64,000 nucleotides of DNA from Pelomonas sp052436255 (GTDB taxonomy: Bacteria; Pseudomonadota; Gammaproteobacteria; Burkholderiales; Burkholderiaceae_C): the NCBI GenBank assembly GCA_052436255.1, contig JBQVNP010000003.1, forward strand, positions 41,644-105,643, given 5' to 3'. The notes under the pieces were generated by a model. It did not search any database. It worked only from the letters and a program-made list of their open reading frames with translations, and was not told where the DNA came from. Shown in pieces: positions 9,174 through 17,443 of this stretch. The translations under genes were made by a program, and so were the position numbers. Position 1 is the first letter of the stretch. Every line of letters begins with the position of its first letter.

Positions 9174-9641
9174 ATGAACTTCTTTCGCCGCTGGCACGCC
9201 CACCATGAGTTTCGCCATCACTTCGAGCACGGCCAACATTTCAGCCGCCATGCCGACGGCTTTGCCCACCTCCTCCTGTCCCGAGTCGGCGCCAGGCTGG
9301 ATCTCGCCGACGAGCAGCGCCGCCGCTTTGCCGCCTGGGTCGAGCTGGTCCAGCGTCAGCGCGACGCGTTGACGACGCTGGCTCGCGGATCCCAGTTGGC
9401 AGCCCTCGTTGCCGACGAGCGTTTCGCGCGCGAACAGGCCCAGCAGCTGTTGACCGCCAAGCTGGATGCGATGCGCGCCGCCGGGTCCGAGGTGATCGCG
9501 GCCTTCGCCGAGTTCTTCGACTCGCTGGACGACGAGCAGCGCCAGGCGATGCGCTTCATGACGCAGCGCGGTGCGTCCGGTCGCACCTCGTCATGCGCCG
9601 GGCAGAATGGACCGCGACATGCACCAACTGCTGCTGATTGA
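9174..9641 (+). CDS. His-rich Spy/CpxP-like small protein without signal peptide
   Basis: A 155-residue protein. The helical middle (DLADEQRRRFAAWVELVQ) and the terminal SLDDEQRQAMRFM segment resemble the LTxxQ-type repeats of Spy/CpxP envelope-stress proteins. Its place directly before an OmpR-type regulator and kinase fits a CpxP-CpxR-CpxA arrangement. The first 30 residues are dense in His and Phe (RRWHAHHEFRHHFEHG). No secretion signal is seen, which is odd for a periplasmic chaperone; a cytoplasmic metal- or protein-sensing role is possible. The 3' end overlaps the regulator start. Confidence 0.65.
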   Translation: MNFFRRWHAHHEFRHHFEHGQHFSRHADGFAHLLLSRVGARLDLADEQRRRFAAWVELVQRQRDALTTLARGSQLAALVADERFAREQAQQLLTAKLDAMRAAGSEVIAAFAEFFDSLDDEQRQAMRFMTQRGASGRTSSCAGQNGPRHAPTAAD

Positions 9642-10320
9642 CGATGACGAGGCGCTGGCGGGGCCGCTGACGCAGTACCTGGCGCGCTTTGACTTTCGGC
9701 TCGAAGCCGTCACACGGCCCAGTGCTGCGCTGGCGCGCCTGGCTGCCGAGCGTTTTGACGCCCTCATCCTCGACGGCATGCTGCCCGAGATGGACGGCTT
9801 CGAGTTCTGCAAGCGGCTGCGCGGTGGCGCCGAGGCCTGGCGCGAGATTCCGGTGTTGATGCTGACGGCGCGCGGCGACCTGACTGACCGCGTCGTCGGC
9901 CTGGAGCTGGGCGCCGACGACTACCTCGCCAAGCCCTTCGAGCCGCGCGAGCTGGCTGCCCGGCTGCAGACCATCCTGCGCCGTACGCGGCTGGCCGCTG
10001 CCTCGCCCCAGGCTGCCTGCAAGCTGCGCTTTGAGGGCCTCGAGATCGATACAGCCCGCCGCCAGGTGCTGGGCGCAAACGGGGCCGTCGAGCTGACGGG
10101 CACCGAGTACGAGCTGCTGCTGATGCTGGCCCGCGAGCCGGGCCGCGTTTTCTCGCGCGACGACATCCTGAACCGGTTGCGCGGTCAGGAGGCCGAGCTG
10201 TTCACGCGTGCGGTCGACATCCTGGTCAGCCGCCTGCGCCGCAAGCTGGAGCCGCTGGCGGCGTTGAAGACCCTGCGCAACGCCGGCTACTGCTTTGCGC
10301 TACCGGAGCTGCGGGCGTGA
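9607..10320 (+). CDS. OmpR-family response regulator, CpxR-like
   Basis: About 237 residues (233 if the ATG at 9619 is used, the more typical start with LLLIDDDEALAG right after it). The N-terminal receiver domain has the acidic pocket DDD, phosphoacceptor Asp in LILDGMLPEMDGFEF, and Lys in LAKPFEPREL. The C-terminal winged helix has the ELTGTEYELLLML and DILVSRLRRKLEP blocks. It binds DNA when phosphorylated by the kinase encoded next, whose GTG start overlaps this stop codon (GTGA), indicating translational coupling. The promoter probably lies before the Spy-like gene. Confidence 0.9.
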   Translation: MDRDMHQLLLIDDDEALAGPLTQYLARFDFRLEAVTRPSAALARLAAERFDALILDGMLPEMDGFEFCKRLRGGAEAWREIPVLMLTARGDLTDRVVGLELGADDYLAKPFEPRELAARLQTILRRTRLAAASPQAACKLRFEGLEIDTARRQVLGANGAVELTGTEYELLLMLAREPGRVFSRDDILNRLRGQEAELFTRAVDILVSRLRRKLEPLAALKTLRNAGYCFALPELRA

Positions 10321-11393
10321 AGCCGCACCCCAACGAGCACCGCTGGCGCGAGCGCTGCGAGCGCCAGCAGAGAAAGCGTGCCCACCGGTTGCGGCGCGAC
10401 GTGGAGTGGCGCTGGCGCGCCCGCCACCGCTGGCATCAGCGCTGGCACCGCCACCACGCGCAGTTCAAGCACTCACTGGGCGCGCGGCTGATCGCTGTCT
10501 TCTTGCTGCTGGCCCTGACCAGCAGCGCCATCCTGTGGGGTTCGGAGGGCAGCGCCTACGGGCTGCTGTGGGCCGTGCCGGCGCTGCTGGCCGTCACGGG
10601 GCTGGCCTTCGGCATGATCCGCCACATGGTGGGGCCCCTGCATGCGCTGGCCCTCGGCGCCGAGGCCTTTGGCCGCGGCCAGTTCTCGCACCGCGTGCCG
10701 GTCATCCACAACGACGAGATCGGCGACCTGGCGCTGCGCTTCAACCAGATGGCCGCCGACATCCAGGCCATGCTGGACGGCAAGCGCGCGCTGCTGCTGG
10801 CCATCAGCCACGAGCTGCGCAGCCCGCTGACACGGGCGCGCCTGCATGCCGAGCTGGTCGGCGAGGGCGAATCGCGCGATGCGCTGCTGGACGAGCTGGC
10901 CCAGATGCGTGACCTCATCACGGCGCTGCTGGAGAGCGAGCGCCTGGGGAGCGGGCATAGCGCCTTGCAAGTGGTCGACTGCGATCTGGTGGCGCTGGTG
11001 CGCGAGCAGGCGCAGTCGGGCGTCGAACTGCTCATCGACCCCGACCTGCCGACGCTCAAGCTGGACCGGCTGCGCCTGCAGCTGCTGCTGCGCAACCTCG
11101 TGCACAACGCGCTGCGCCACAACGACGCGGCGCTGGGTGCGGTGCAGCTCAGGCTCTGCCGCGACGGCAGCGGCATCCGCCTGAGCGTGCGCGACTTTGG
11201 CGCCGGCGTGCCGTCCGAAGCGCTGGCGCAACTGGGCCAGCCCTTCTACCGGCCGGACGCGGCCCGGTCCCGGCACGAGGGCGGTGTCGGCCTGGGCCTT
11301 TGCCTGTGCCGCCTGGTGGCCGAGGCCCACGGCAGCCGGCTGGCATTGCGCAATGCCGGGCCGGGCTTCGAGGCCTCGCTGAGCCTGCGTTGA
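10317..11393 (+). CDS. Sensor histidine kinase, CpxA-like, with long basic/aromatic N-terminal tail
   Basis: 358 residues, GTG start overlapping the regulator stop by 4 bases. Residues 1-55 form a tail rich in Arg, His and Trp, before two membrane segments (about 57-74 and 82-100) joined by a loop of only some 8 residues. A periplasmic sensor domain is therefore absent. A HAMP-like linker follows, then the H-box AISHELRSPLTRARL with phospho-accepting His165, the N-box NLVHNALRHND and the G-box GGVGLGLCLCR. Signals are probably sensed in the membrane or through the cytosolic tail. The partner regulator is encoded immediately upstream. Confidence 0.9.
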   Translation: MKPHPNEHRWRERCERQQRKRAHRLRRDVEWRWRARHRWHQRWHRHHAQFKHSLGARLIAVFLLLALTSSAILWGSEGSAYGLLWAVPALLAVTGLAFGMIRHMVGPLHALALGAEAFGRGQFSHRVPVIHNDEIGDLALRFNQMAADIQAMLDGKRALLLAISHELRSPLTRARLHAELVGEGESRDALLDELAQMRDLITALLESERLGSGHSALQVVDCDLVALVREQAQSGVELLIDPDLPTLKLDRLRLQLLLRNLVHNALRHNDAALGAVQLRLCRDGSGIRLSVRDFGAGVPSEALAQLGQPFYRPDAARSRHEGGVGLGLCLCRLVAEAHGSRLALRNAGPGFEASLSLR

Positions 11394-11452
11394 GCGAGGC
11401 CTGGCGCGGGCGGGGATGAGCAGGTGCTCGCCGGCGTTTCGCGGCGCCGAAA

Positions 11453-11474
11453 GCGGGTCACATGCGGGTCACAT
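11453..11474. repeat. Perfect 11-bp tandem duplication at the guaC stop
   Basis: Two copies of GCGGGTCACAT lie head to tail. The second copy contains the guaC stop codon; removing one copy would leave the reading frame end unchanged, so it appears neutral. Confidence 0.8.
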
Positions 11475-12446
11475 GAACAAATGTTCACCCGCGTTCTCGC
11501 CACCCAGCACCACATAGTTCACCTTGCGCAGGTCCGCCAGCTGCGTGCCGCCCGCATAGGAGATCGAGCTCTGCAAGTCCTCCTGCATCTCGCGCAGCGT
11601 GTCGCCGAACCTACCCTTGACCGGCTCCAGGATGCGCTTGCCTTCGACATGCCGGTACTCGCCCTTGTTGAAGTCCGAGGCCGAGCCGTAGTACTCCTTG
11701 TAGAGCTTGCCGTCGACCTCGACCGTCTGGCCGGGCGACTCCTCATGCCCTGCGAACAGCGAGCCGATCATCACCATCGAGGCGCCGAAGCGCACGCTCT
11801 TGGCGATGTCGCCGTGGTGGCGGATGCCGCCGTCGGCCACGATGGGCTTGGTGGCCACGCGCGAGCACCATTTCAGCGCCGACAACTGCCAACCGCCGGT
11901 GCCGAAGCCGGTCTTGAGCCGCGTGATGCAGACCTTGCCCGGGCCGACGCCGACCTTGGTGGCGTCGGCGCCCCAGTTCTCCAGGTCGATGACGCCCTCG
12001 GGCGTGCCGACATTGCCGGCGATGACGAAGGTCTCTGGCAGTTTCTGCTTGATGTGGGCGATCATGCGCTGCACGCTCTCGGCATGGCCGTGGGCGATGT
12101 CGATGGTCAGGTAGTCCGCGCCCACACCCTCGGCCGCGAGGCGGTCGACCAGCTCGAAGTCCGCCGGCTTCACGCCCACGCTCAAGGAGACGAGCAGGCC
12201 CTTGTCACGCATGTCCTTGGCATAGGCCAGGCTGTCGAGGTCGAAGCGGTGCATCACGTAGAAGTAGCCCTCGCGGGCCAGCAGCTCGGTGATCGGCTCG
12301 TCCACCACGGTCTTCATGTTGGCCGGCACGACTGGCAGCTTGAAGCGGTGCGGGCCGAACTGGACCGAGGTGTCGCAGTCGGAGCGGCTTTCCACGCGGC
12401 AACGGCGCGGCAGCAGCAGGATGTTGTCGTAGTCGAAGATTTCCAT
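11469..12446 (-). CDS. guaC: GMP reductase
   Basis: A 325-residue IMPDH/GMPR-family TIM barrel lacking CBS domains. It reduces GMP to IMP with NADPH and ammonia release, linking guanine and adenine nucleotide pools. The catalytic cysteine is in VGPGKVCITRLKTG (Cys173), and the flap region GHEESPGQTVEVDGKLYKEY suits GMP reductase rather than IMP dehydrogenase. The short length matches the GuaC2 type. The ATG at 12446 gives the canonical beginning MEIFDYDNILLLPRR. The 230-base leader between this gene and the DUF3422 gene contains several hairpins and a TAGAAT hexamer. Confidence 0.93.
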   Translation of the reverse strand: MEIFDYDNILLLPRRCRVESRSDCDTSVQFGPHRFKLPVVPANMKTVVDEPITELLAREGYFYVMHRFDLDSLAYAKDMRDKGLLVSLSVGVKPADFELVDRLAAEGVGADYLTIDIAHGHAESVQRMIAHIKQKLPETFVIAGNVGTPEGVIDLENWGADATKVGVGPGKVCITRLKTGFGTGGWQLSALKWCSRVATKPIVADGGIRHHGDIAKSVRFGASMVMIGSLFAGHEESPGQTVEVDGKLYKEYYGSASDFNKGEYRHVEGKRILEPVKGRFGDTLREMQEDLQSSISYAGGTQLADLRKVNYVVLGGENAGEHLFM

Positions 12447-12521
12447 GGTTCAAGTTCGCAAGTTGCGGTGCGCGTTCATGCAGTGCGCGCCTGGGCTGCG
12501 AGCGCTTGACTTGCTTCGGCA

Positions 12522-12586
12522 CGAGGGCTGGCGCCCTCGACGGCCAGGGAGGCCGTCGCGTCGCAGGCCAACTTCGCTTGCGAAGT
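12522..12586. other. Cluster of three perfect hairpins in the guaC leader
   Basis: Three inverted repeats follow each other: CGAGGGC-TGGC-GCCCTCG (12522-12539), ACGGCC-AGGGA-GGCCGT (12540-12556) and ACTTCGC-TT-GCGAAGT (12571-12586). None has a T-run, so they are not ordinary intrinsic terminators. They lie in what would be the guaC mRNA leader if transcription starts near the TAGAAT on the minus strand at 12634-12639. The role is unknown; no known riboswitch class was recognised. Confidence 0.5.
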
Positions 12587-12633
12587 CAAGGCGCGGACGC
12601 GCCGGGCCGAAGACAAAATTTGGGCCCGGTGAT

Positions 12634-12639
12634 TGATTC
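12634..12639 (-). promoter_or_regulatory. Putative -10 element for guaC
   Basis: TAGAAT on the minus strand about 190 bases before the guaC ATG, downstream of the DUF3422 stop. The same hexamer precedes sdhC and purL in this window. No convincing -35 was found. Confidence 0.3.
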
Positions 12640-12676
12640 TACGCAGGCCCCGTGACCTGGACGCGAGGCCTTGTCG

Positions 12677-13987
12677 CTAGGAGTGGTTGAAGATCTTGCG
12701 ATGGATGCGCCGCGTTGTCTGCCAGACGGCCAGCAGCACGATGGGAATGGCCACGCCGGCCGCCAGCTCCGGCTGCACCGGCAGCCAGCCCTCGGTCTTC
12801 AGCGCCTTGAAGAAGTAGAGCAGCAGGCTGACGACGTAGTAGGTGATGGCCGCCAGCGACAGGCCCTCGACGGTCGCCTGCATGCGCAACTGGGTGCGCT
12901 GGCCTTCGCCGAGCTGCGTCAACAGCTGCTGGTTCTGCGCCTCGGTGGCGATATCCACCCGCGTGCGCAGCAGCGCGCTGGCGCGTGAGATGCGCTGCGA
13001 CAGGCCTGCCAGGCGCTGCGCGGTCGCATTGACGGTGGCGATGGCCGGCCAGAGCCGGCGCTGCATGAACTCGCCCAGCGTCTGCGTGCCCGCCACCTTG
13101 CCCTCGTGCAGCTCGGCGATGCGCTGCTCGACGATGGCCTGGTAGGCCTGCGTCGCGGCAAAGCGGTATTGGTGCGATGCGGTCGCATGTTCGATGCGCG
13201 CGGCCGTCGAGATCAGGTCGTCCAGCAGTTCCGCTTCCGACGCACCGCGCTGCTCCAGCCGCGCGGTGATGTTGGCCAGCGTGGCCTCCACCTCGGCGAG
13301 CGTCGCGCCCAGCGACTTGGCCGCCGGCAGGCCGCGCAGCGCCATCAGCCGATAGGTTTCCAGCTCCAGCAGGCGCTGGCAGATGCGGCCTGCGCGCGTC
13401 TCGGGCGTCCCCGGCTCGGCCAGCACGACGATGTGCTCGAAGCCGGTGGCGCGCAGACAGAAGTCCGTCACCACCAATGAATGTCCGCCCATGGTCGACG
13501 CGACCACGGCATGCGCGCCGAACCAGGCCCGCGCTTCAGCCAGGGCGCTCGGCGCAAAGGTCAGCGGCCGCTCGATCATGACGAGCTTGATGGCCGCAAA
13601 GGTGCGCCCCGGGATGCGGCCCAGCCATTCGCTGGCCACCCGCAGCGCCAGTGCGTCCAGGGTCTGCGCGCTCGGCTCGGCGTCGGCGGGCAGTGGCTGC
13701 ACCACCGCATAGCGGGTGAACTCCGCATGCCGCTCCCACTTCAACGAGAACTCGCCGCAGCGCAGGCGCAGGAAGTTGGCGTTCAGTGCGTCGGCGGCCA
13801 GGGCGTGCTGGCCGGGCAGGCGCTGCAGATGGGCATGCTCGTCGGCCCGGCTGACGCCGTCATTCAACACGGCGACGTGGACGATGACTGCCGGCAGCCG
13901 GATGCGCGCCGGCGGCCGGGCATGCACTTCGTTGTGCAAGGCCAGGCGAAGGCTGTCGTCGGGAGGTAGCAGGCTGTCTTCGTTCAT
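12677..13987 (-). CDS. DUF3422 family inner-membrane protein
   Basis: 436 residues. The N-terminal ALHNEVHARPPARIRLPA block is the recognisable start of DUF3422 proteins, found mainly in proteobacteria and of unknown function. The long soluble N-terminal part is followed by a helical, coiled-coil-like stretch. Two membrane segments lie near the C-terminus (about residues 384-403 and 410-426), then a basic tail, suggesting a tail-anchored topology with a large cytosolic domain. The ATG at 13987 is the natural start. It is divergent from the condensing-enzyme gene; no functional link is implied. Confidence 0.85.
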   Translation of the reverse strand: MNEDSLLPPDDSLRLALHNEVHARPPARIRLPAVIVHVAVLNDGVSRADEHAHLQRLPGQHALAADALNANFLRLRCGEFSLKWERHAEFTRYAVVQPLPADAEPSAQTLDALALRVASEWLGRIPGRTFAAIKLVMIERPLTFAPSALAEARAWFGAHAVVASTMGGHSLVVTDFCLRATGFEHIVVLAEPGTPETRAGRICQRLLELETYRLMALRGLPAAKSLGATLAEVEATLANITARLEQRGASEAELLDDLISTAARIEHATASHQYRFAATQAYQAIVEQRIAELHEGKVAGTQTLGEFMQRRLWPAIATVNATAQRLAGLSQRISRASALLRTRVDIATEAQNQQLLTQLGEGQRTQLRMQATVEGLSLAAITYYVVSLLLYFFKALKTEGWLPVQPELAAGVAIPIVLLAVWQTTRRIHRKIFNHS

Positions 13988-14078
13988 GGTCCCAGGCTAG
14001 TGCGTAGAGATGGCGGCAGGCCGTCTCGATAAACTTTCAGGCTTCGTACTTCAACAGGCGGCGGCTTCCGTCTTCAAT

Positions 14079-15212
14079 ATGCAAGCTTCATTCCCGGCTG
14101 TGGTCATCAGCGGCACCGGCCTGTACCGCCCGCCCCATGTCATCACCAATGCCGAACTGGTCGAGGCGTTCAATGCCTATGCCGACCTGCAGAACGCGGA
14201 GCACGCCTCGGCGATAGCCGCCGGCGAGCGAGCTGCGCTGACGCATTCCAGCGTCGAATTCATCGAGAAGGCGTCGGGTATCAAGCAGCGCTATGTCATC
14301 GACAAGGCCGGCGTGCTGGACCCGACGCGCATGTACCCGCGCTTCACGCCGCGCGGGGACGACGAGATCTCATTGATGGCCGAGATTGCCGCCGACGCCG
14401 CGCGCAAGGCGCTCGAGCAGGCCGGCAAGACCGGCGCCGACATCGATGCCGTGCTCTGCTCCAGCGCCAACATGCAGCGCGCCTACCCGGCGATGGCCGT
14501 CGAGATCCAGCAGGCGCTGGGGGCCGGCGGCTACGGCTTCGACATGAACGTGGCCTGCTCGTCGGCCACCTTCGCGCTGGAACAGGCCTTCAACGCGGTG
14601 CGTTCAGGTGCGAGCAAGTGCGTGCTGGTCGTCAATCCCGAGATCACCTCGGCCCACCTGGAATGGCGCGACCGCGACTGCCACTTCATTTTCGGCGACG
14701 TCTGCACGGCCGTCATCGTCGAGCGTGCCGAGACCGCCACCGGTGCCGACCAGTGGGAGATCCTCGGCACCCAGCTCGCGACGCAGTTCAGCAGCAACAT
14801 CCGCAACAACTTCGGCTTCATGAACCGCGCCGAGGACCGCGACCCGGACGACCGTGACCTGACCTTCTATCAGGAGGGCCGCAAGGTCTTCAAGGAAGTC
14901 GTGCCCATGGCCGCCGCTCACATCGAGGCCCACCTCGGCAAGCTCGGTCTGGAGCCGGCGCAGATGGCCCGCTACTGGCTGCATCAGGCCAACCAGGGTA
15001 TGAACCAGCTCGTCATCAAGAAGCTCGTCGGCGCCGACGCGGGCAGCAATGTTGCGCCGCTGATCCTCGACGAATATGCCAACACCGCCTCGGCCGGCTC
15101 CATCATTGCCTTCCACCATCACCGCGGCGACCTGAGTGCCGGAGACACCGGCGTCATCTGCTCCTTTGGCGCCGGCTATTCCATCGGCAGCGTCGTCGTC
15201 AAGAAGCGTTGA
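14079..15212 (+). CDS. Beta-ketoacyl-ACP synthase III-like condensing enzyme
   Basis: 377 residues with a thiolase fold and the KAS III catalytic triad: Cys160 (NVACSSAT), His302 (LHQANQGMN) and Asn335 (ANTASAGS). It is longer than housekeeping FabH (about 320 residues), with an extra N-terminal segment around residues 28-95, and so belongs to the FabH-like group rather than being the clear primary FabH. It would condense an acyl-CoA starter with malonyl-ACP or transfer an acyl group; the substrate is unknown. No other fatty-acid synthesis gene lies nearby. The ATG at 14079 begins MQASFPAVVISGTGLY, right before the first core strand; an open frame extends to 14010 without similarity. Confidence 0.88.
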   Translation: MQASFPAVVISGTGLYRPPHVITNAELVEAFNAYADLQNAEHASAIAAGERAALTHSSVEFIEKASGIKQRYVIDKAGVLDPTRMYPRFTPRGDDEISLMAEIAADAARKALEQAGKTGADIDAVLCSSANMQRAYPAMAVEIQQALGAGGYGFDMNVACSSATFALEQAFNAVRSGASKCVLVVNPEITSAHLEWRDRDCHFIFGDVCTAVIVERAETATGADQWEILGTQLATQFSSNIRNNFGFMNRAEDRDPDDRDLTFYQEGRKVFKEVVPMAAAHIEAHLGKLGLEPAQMARYWLHQANQGMNQLVIKKLVGADAGSNVAPLILDEYANTASAGSIIAFHHHRGDLSAGDTGVICSFGAGYSIGSVVVKKR

Positions 15213-15291
15213 CGGCGCAACGAAAGCCCCAGCGTCCAAGGAAAGTGAGCGGGAGGTGAATCTTCGCCACTCCATGACACCGCGTTCCGCA

Positions 15292-15309
15292 GGGCATCCG
15301 CTATCGTGC
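15292..15309 (+). promoter_or_regulatory. Repeated promoter-like motif, copy 1
   Basis: GGGCATCCGCTATCGTGC, 43 bases before the ATG of the TonB-C-like gene. It matches the segment just before the exonuclease I gene at 17 of 18 positions. TATCGT may act as a -10 element. Confidence 0.4.
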
Positions 15310-15352
15310 GGCCCCGCGGCGACCCTCGCCGCCGTCACCACAGGAGCGTTTC

Positions 15353-15862
15353 ATGATGTTGCGTCCCGGCCGAATTGTGCTTTGCTGCCTGCTGGCCGCC
15401 TTCACGCCGGCGGTGTTGGCCCAGGAGTTGCCGCGCAAGCAGTTCGAGGTCCGCGTTGAGGAGACCGGCACCCGCCTGGGCCGCACCGCGATGCGCTCGA
15501 GTTTGCCGTTGAACCGGCGCTATGCCGAGCTGGACGACGCTGAGAAGGCGCAGCTGAGGGCCAACTACGAAGGCATGCCCGCCGCCGACGAGCCGCCGTT
15601 TCCCGCTCAGGGCCTGTTGCCGATCTTCAACGCGCTCCATGAGGGTATGGACAAGCTTGGCGCCGTTGGCGAGATAACCCTCGTCGCCGATGTGGACACC
15701 GAAGGCAAGGTGCGGCATGTGGACGCCTTCGGCTCGATCAACCCGGACTTCGCCCGCTTCGCGTCGCGAGTGCTGACGGCCACGCCGTTCAAGCCGGGCG
15801 TCTGCGCCAGCAAGCCCTGCAACATGCAGTATGTGCTGAGGATGGCGTTCTCCAGGATCTGA
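15353..15862 (+). CDS. Secreted TonB C-terminal-domain-like protein
   Basis: 169 residues. A cleavable signal peptide ends near AVLAQ (residues 22-26), so it is likely periplasmic. The C-terminal third (GEITLVADVDTEGKVRHVDAFG ... ATPFKPGVCASKPCNMQYVL) resembles the TonB_C fold, with two cysteines that could form a disulfide. It lacks the N-terminal anchor and Pro-rich linker of true TonB, so energy transduction is unlikely. Function is unknown. ATGs at 15353 and 15356 are both possible. It stands alone between the condensing enzyme and exonuclease I. Confidence 0.7.
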   Translation: MMLRPGRIVLCCLLAAFTPAVLAQELPRKQFEVRVEETGTRLGRTAMRSSLPLNRRYAELDDAEKAQLRANYEGMPAADEPPFPAQGLLPIFNALHEGMDKLGAVGEITLVADVDTEGKVRHVDAFGSINPDFARFASRVLTATPFKPGVCASKPCNMQYVLRMAFSRI

Positions 15863-15881
15863 CCGAGGCCGAGCCGGACCG

Positions 15882-15899
15882 GGGCATCGGCTATCGTGC
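15882..15899 (+). promoter_or_regulatory. Repeated promoter-like motif, copy 2
   Basis: GGGCATCGGCTATCGTGC ends 4 bases before the exonuclease I ATG. If TATCGT is a -10 element, transcription would begin at or just inside the start codon and the mRNA would be nearly leaderless. Confidence 0.4.
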
Positions 15900-15903
15900 C
15901 GCC

Positions 15904-17337
15904 ATGAGCGATATCAGCTTCTTCTGGCACGACTACGAGACCTTCGGCCGCGTCCCGCGGCGTGATCGCCCGGCCCAGTTCGCCGGCCTGCGCACCGATG
16001 CAGAGCTCAACGAGATCGGCGAGCCGCTGATGCTGTATTGCCAGCCCGCGCCCGACTACCTGCCCGACCCCGAGGCCTGCCTGCTGACCGGCATCCTGCC
16101 GCAGCACTGCCTGCAGCGCGGCGTGCCGGAGCACGAGTTCGCCTCCGCCATCGAGACGGTGCTGGCCACGCCTGGCACCATCGGCGTGGGCTACAACAGC
16201 ATCCGTTTCGACGACGAGGTCACGCGCCACCTGTTCTGGCGCAACCTCATCGACCCCTACGGCCGTGAATGGCAGAACGGCTGCGGCCGCTGGGACCTGC
16301 TCGACGTCGTGCGCTGCGCCTATGCACTGCGGCCCGAGGGCATCGAGTGGCCCAAGCACGAGGACGGCCGCCCCAGCTTCAAGCTCGAACACCTGACTGT
16401 TGCCAACGGCGTGGCCCACGAGGCGGCTCACGATGCGCTGTCCGACGTTCGGGCCACCGTGGCTTTGGCGCGCAAGCTGCGCCAGGCCCAGCCCAAGTTG
16501 TGGGACTTCTGCGTCAGGCTGCGTGGCAAGCAGGCGGTGTGGGACGAAATCGGCGTCGGCAAACCTTTCCTGCATATCTCGGGCATGTATGCGCCCGAGC
16601 GCGGCTGCATCGCCGTGGTCTGGCCTTTGGCACCCCATCCGACCAACAAGAACGAGCTGATCGTCTGGGACTGCGCGACCTCGCCGGAAGAGCTGCTGTC
16701 GCTCAACGCCACCGCCATCCGCGAGCGCATGTTCAGCAAGCAGGAGGCGCTGCCGGAGGGCGTCACTCGGCTGCCGATCAAGACCATCCATGTCAACAAG
16801 AGCCCCATCGTCATCGGCAATCTGAAGACGCTGCAGCCTGCGATGGCCGAGCGCTGGGGCCATGACATCGAGGCCCAGCTCGTCCACGCGCGGCTGCTGG
16901 CGGCGAAGGGCCGGCTGTTGGACGGCCTCTGGGCCGATGTGTTCCAGCGCGAGCCGTTCGAGGCGGCCGATGTGGACGAGGACCTTTACGGCGGCTTCAT
17001 CGGCAACGATGACCGTCGCGCGCTCAACCGCGTGCGCGCCACGCCGCCGGAGCAGCTGGCCGAGCGCGCCGCCCAGGGCAAGCTGGCCTTCCAGGACGGC
17101 CGGCTGGACGAGCTGGTGTTCCGCTGGCGCGCGCGCAATTTCCCGACCACGCTTTCCACCGAAGAGGCGGCGCGCTGGCAGGCCCACCTGACCGCGCGTC
17201 TGCACCAAGGGGAGGGCGGCGCCCAGACGCTGGCAGACTTCATGGAGCGCATCGACCAATTGGGCGAGGCGGCCGATGAGCGCGGCGAGGGCATCCTGTC
17301 GGCGCTGTATGACTATGCCGAGCAGATCGCACCCTGA
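15904..17337 (+). CDS. sbcB: Exodeoxyribonuclease I
   Basis: 477 residues, the normal length for ExoI. It degrades single-stranded DNA 3' to 5' and acts in recombination and mismatch repair. The DEDD-type exonuclease motifs are WHDYETFG near the N-terminus (Asp10, Glu12), YNSIRFDDE in the middle and HDALSDVRAT (about residues 178-187). The SH3-like and C-terminal helical regions typical of ExoI follow (MYAPERG, NKSPIVIGNLKTL). The ATG at 15904 begins MSDISFFWHDYE, so no other start is needed. There is no Shine-Dalgarno sequence, consistent with a leaderless message. Confidence 0.94.
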   Translation: MSDISFFWHDYETFGRVPRRDRPAQFAGLRTDAELNEIGEPLMLYCQPAPDYLPDPEACLLTGILPQHCLQRGVPEHEFASAIETVLATPGTIGVGYNSIRFDDEVTRHLFWRNLIDPYGREWQNGCGRWDLLDVVRCAYALRPEGIEWPKHEDGRPSFKLEHLTVANGVAHEAAHDALSDVRATVALARKLRQAQPKLWDFCVRLRGKQAVWDEIGVGKPFLHISGMYAPERGCIAVVWPLAPHPTNKNELIVWDCATSPEELLSLNATAIRERMFSKQEALPEGVTRLPIKTIHVNKSPIVIGNLKTLQPAMAERWGHDIEAQLVHARLLAAKGRLLDGLWADVFQREPFEAADVDEDLYGGFIGNDDRRALNRVRATPPEQLAERAAQGKLAFQDGRLDELVFRWRARNFPTTLSTEEAARWQAHLTARLHQGEGGAQTLADFMERIDQLGEAADERGEGILSALYDYAEQIAP

Positions 17338-17443
17338 CCCCGGATCGCAGTGCGGTGCGGGCTTAACCAGCGTGATCAGCGTCATGGCCGAAAGCCGGCA
17401 GTCCTGCGATAGTCGGGCCTAGAAGATCGACTCGGAGACCCTC

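Noticed and set aside
12522..12586. Known riboswitch in the guaC leader
   Set aside because: Hairpins are present but no conserved core of the purine, PRPP or other recognised riboswitch classes could be identified by eye.
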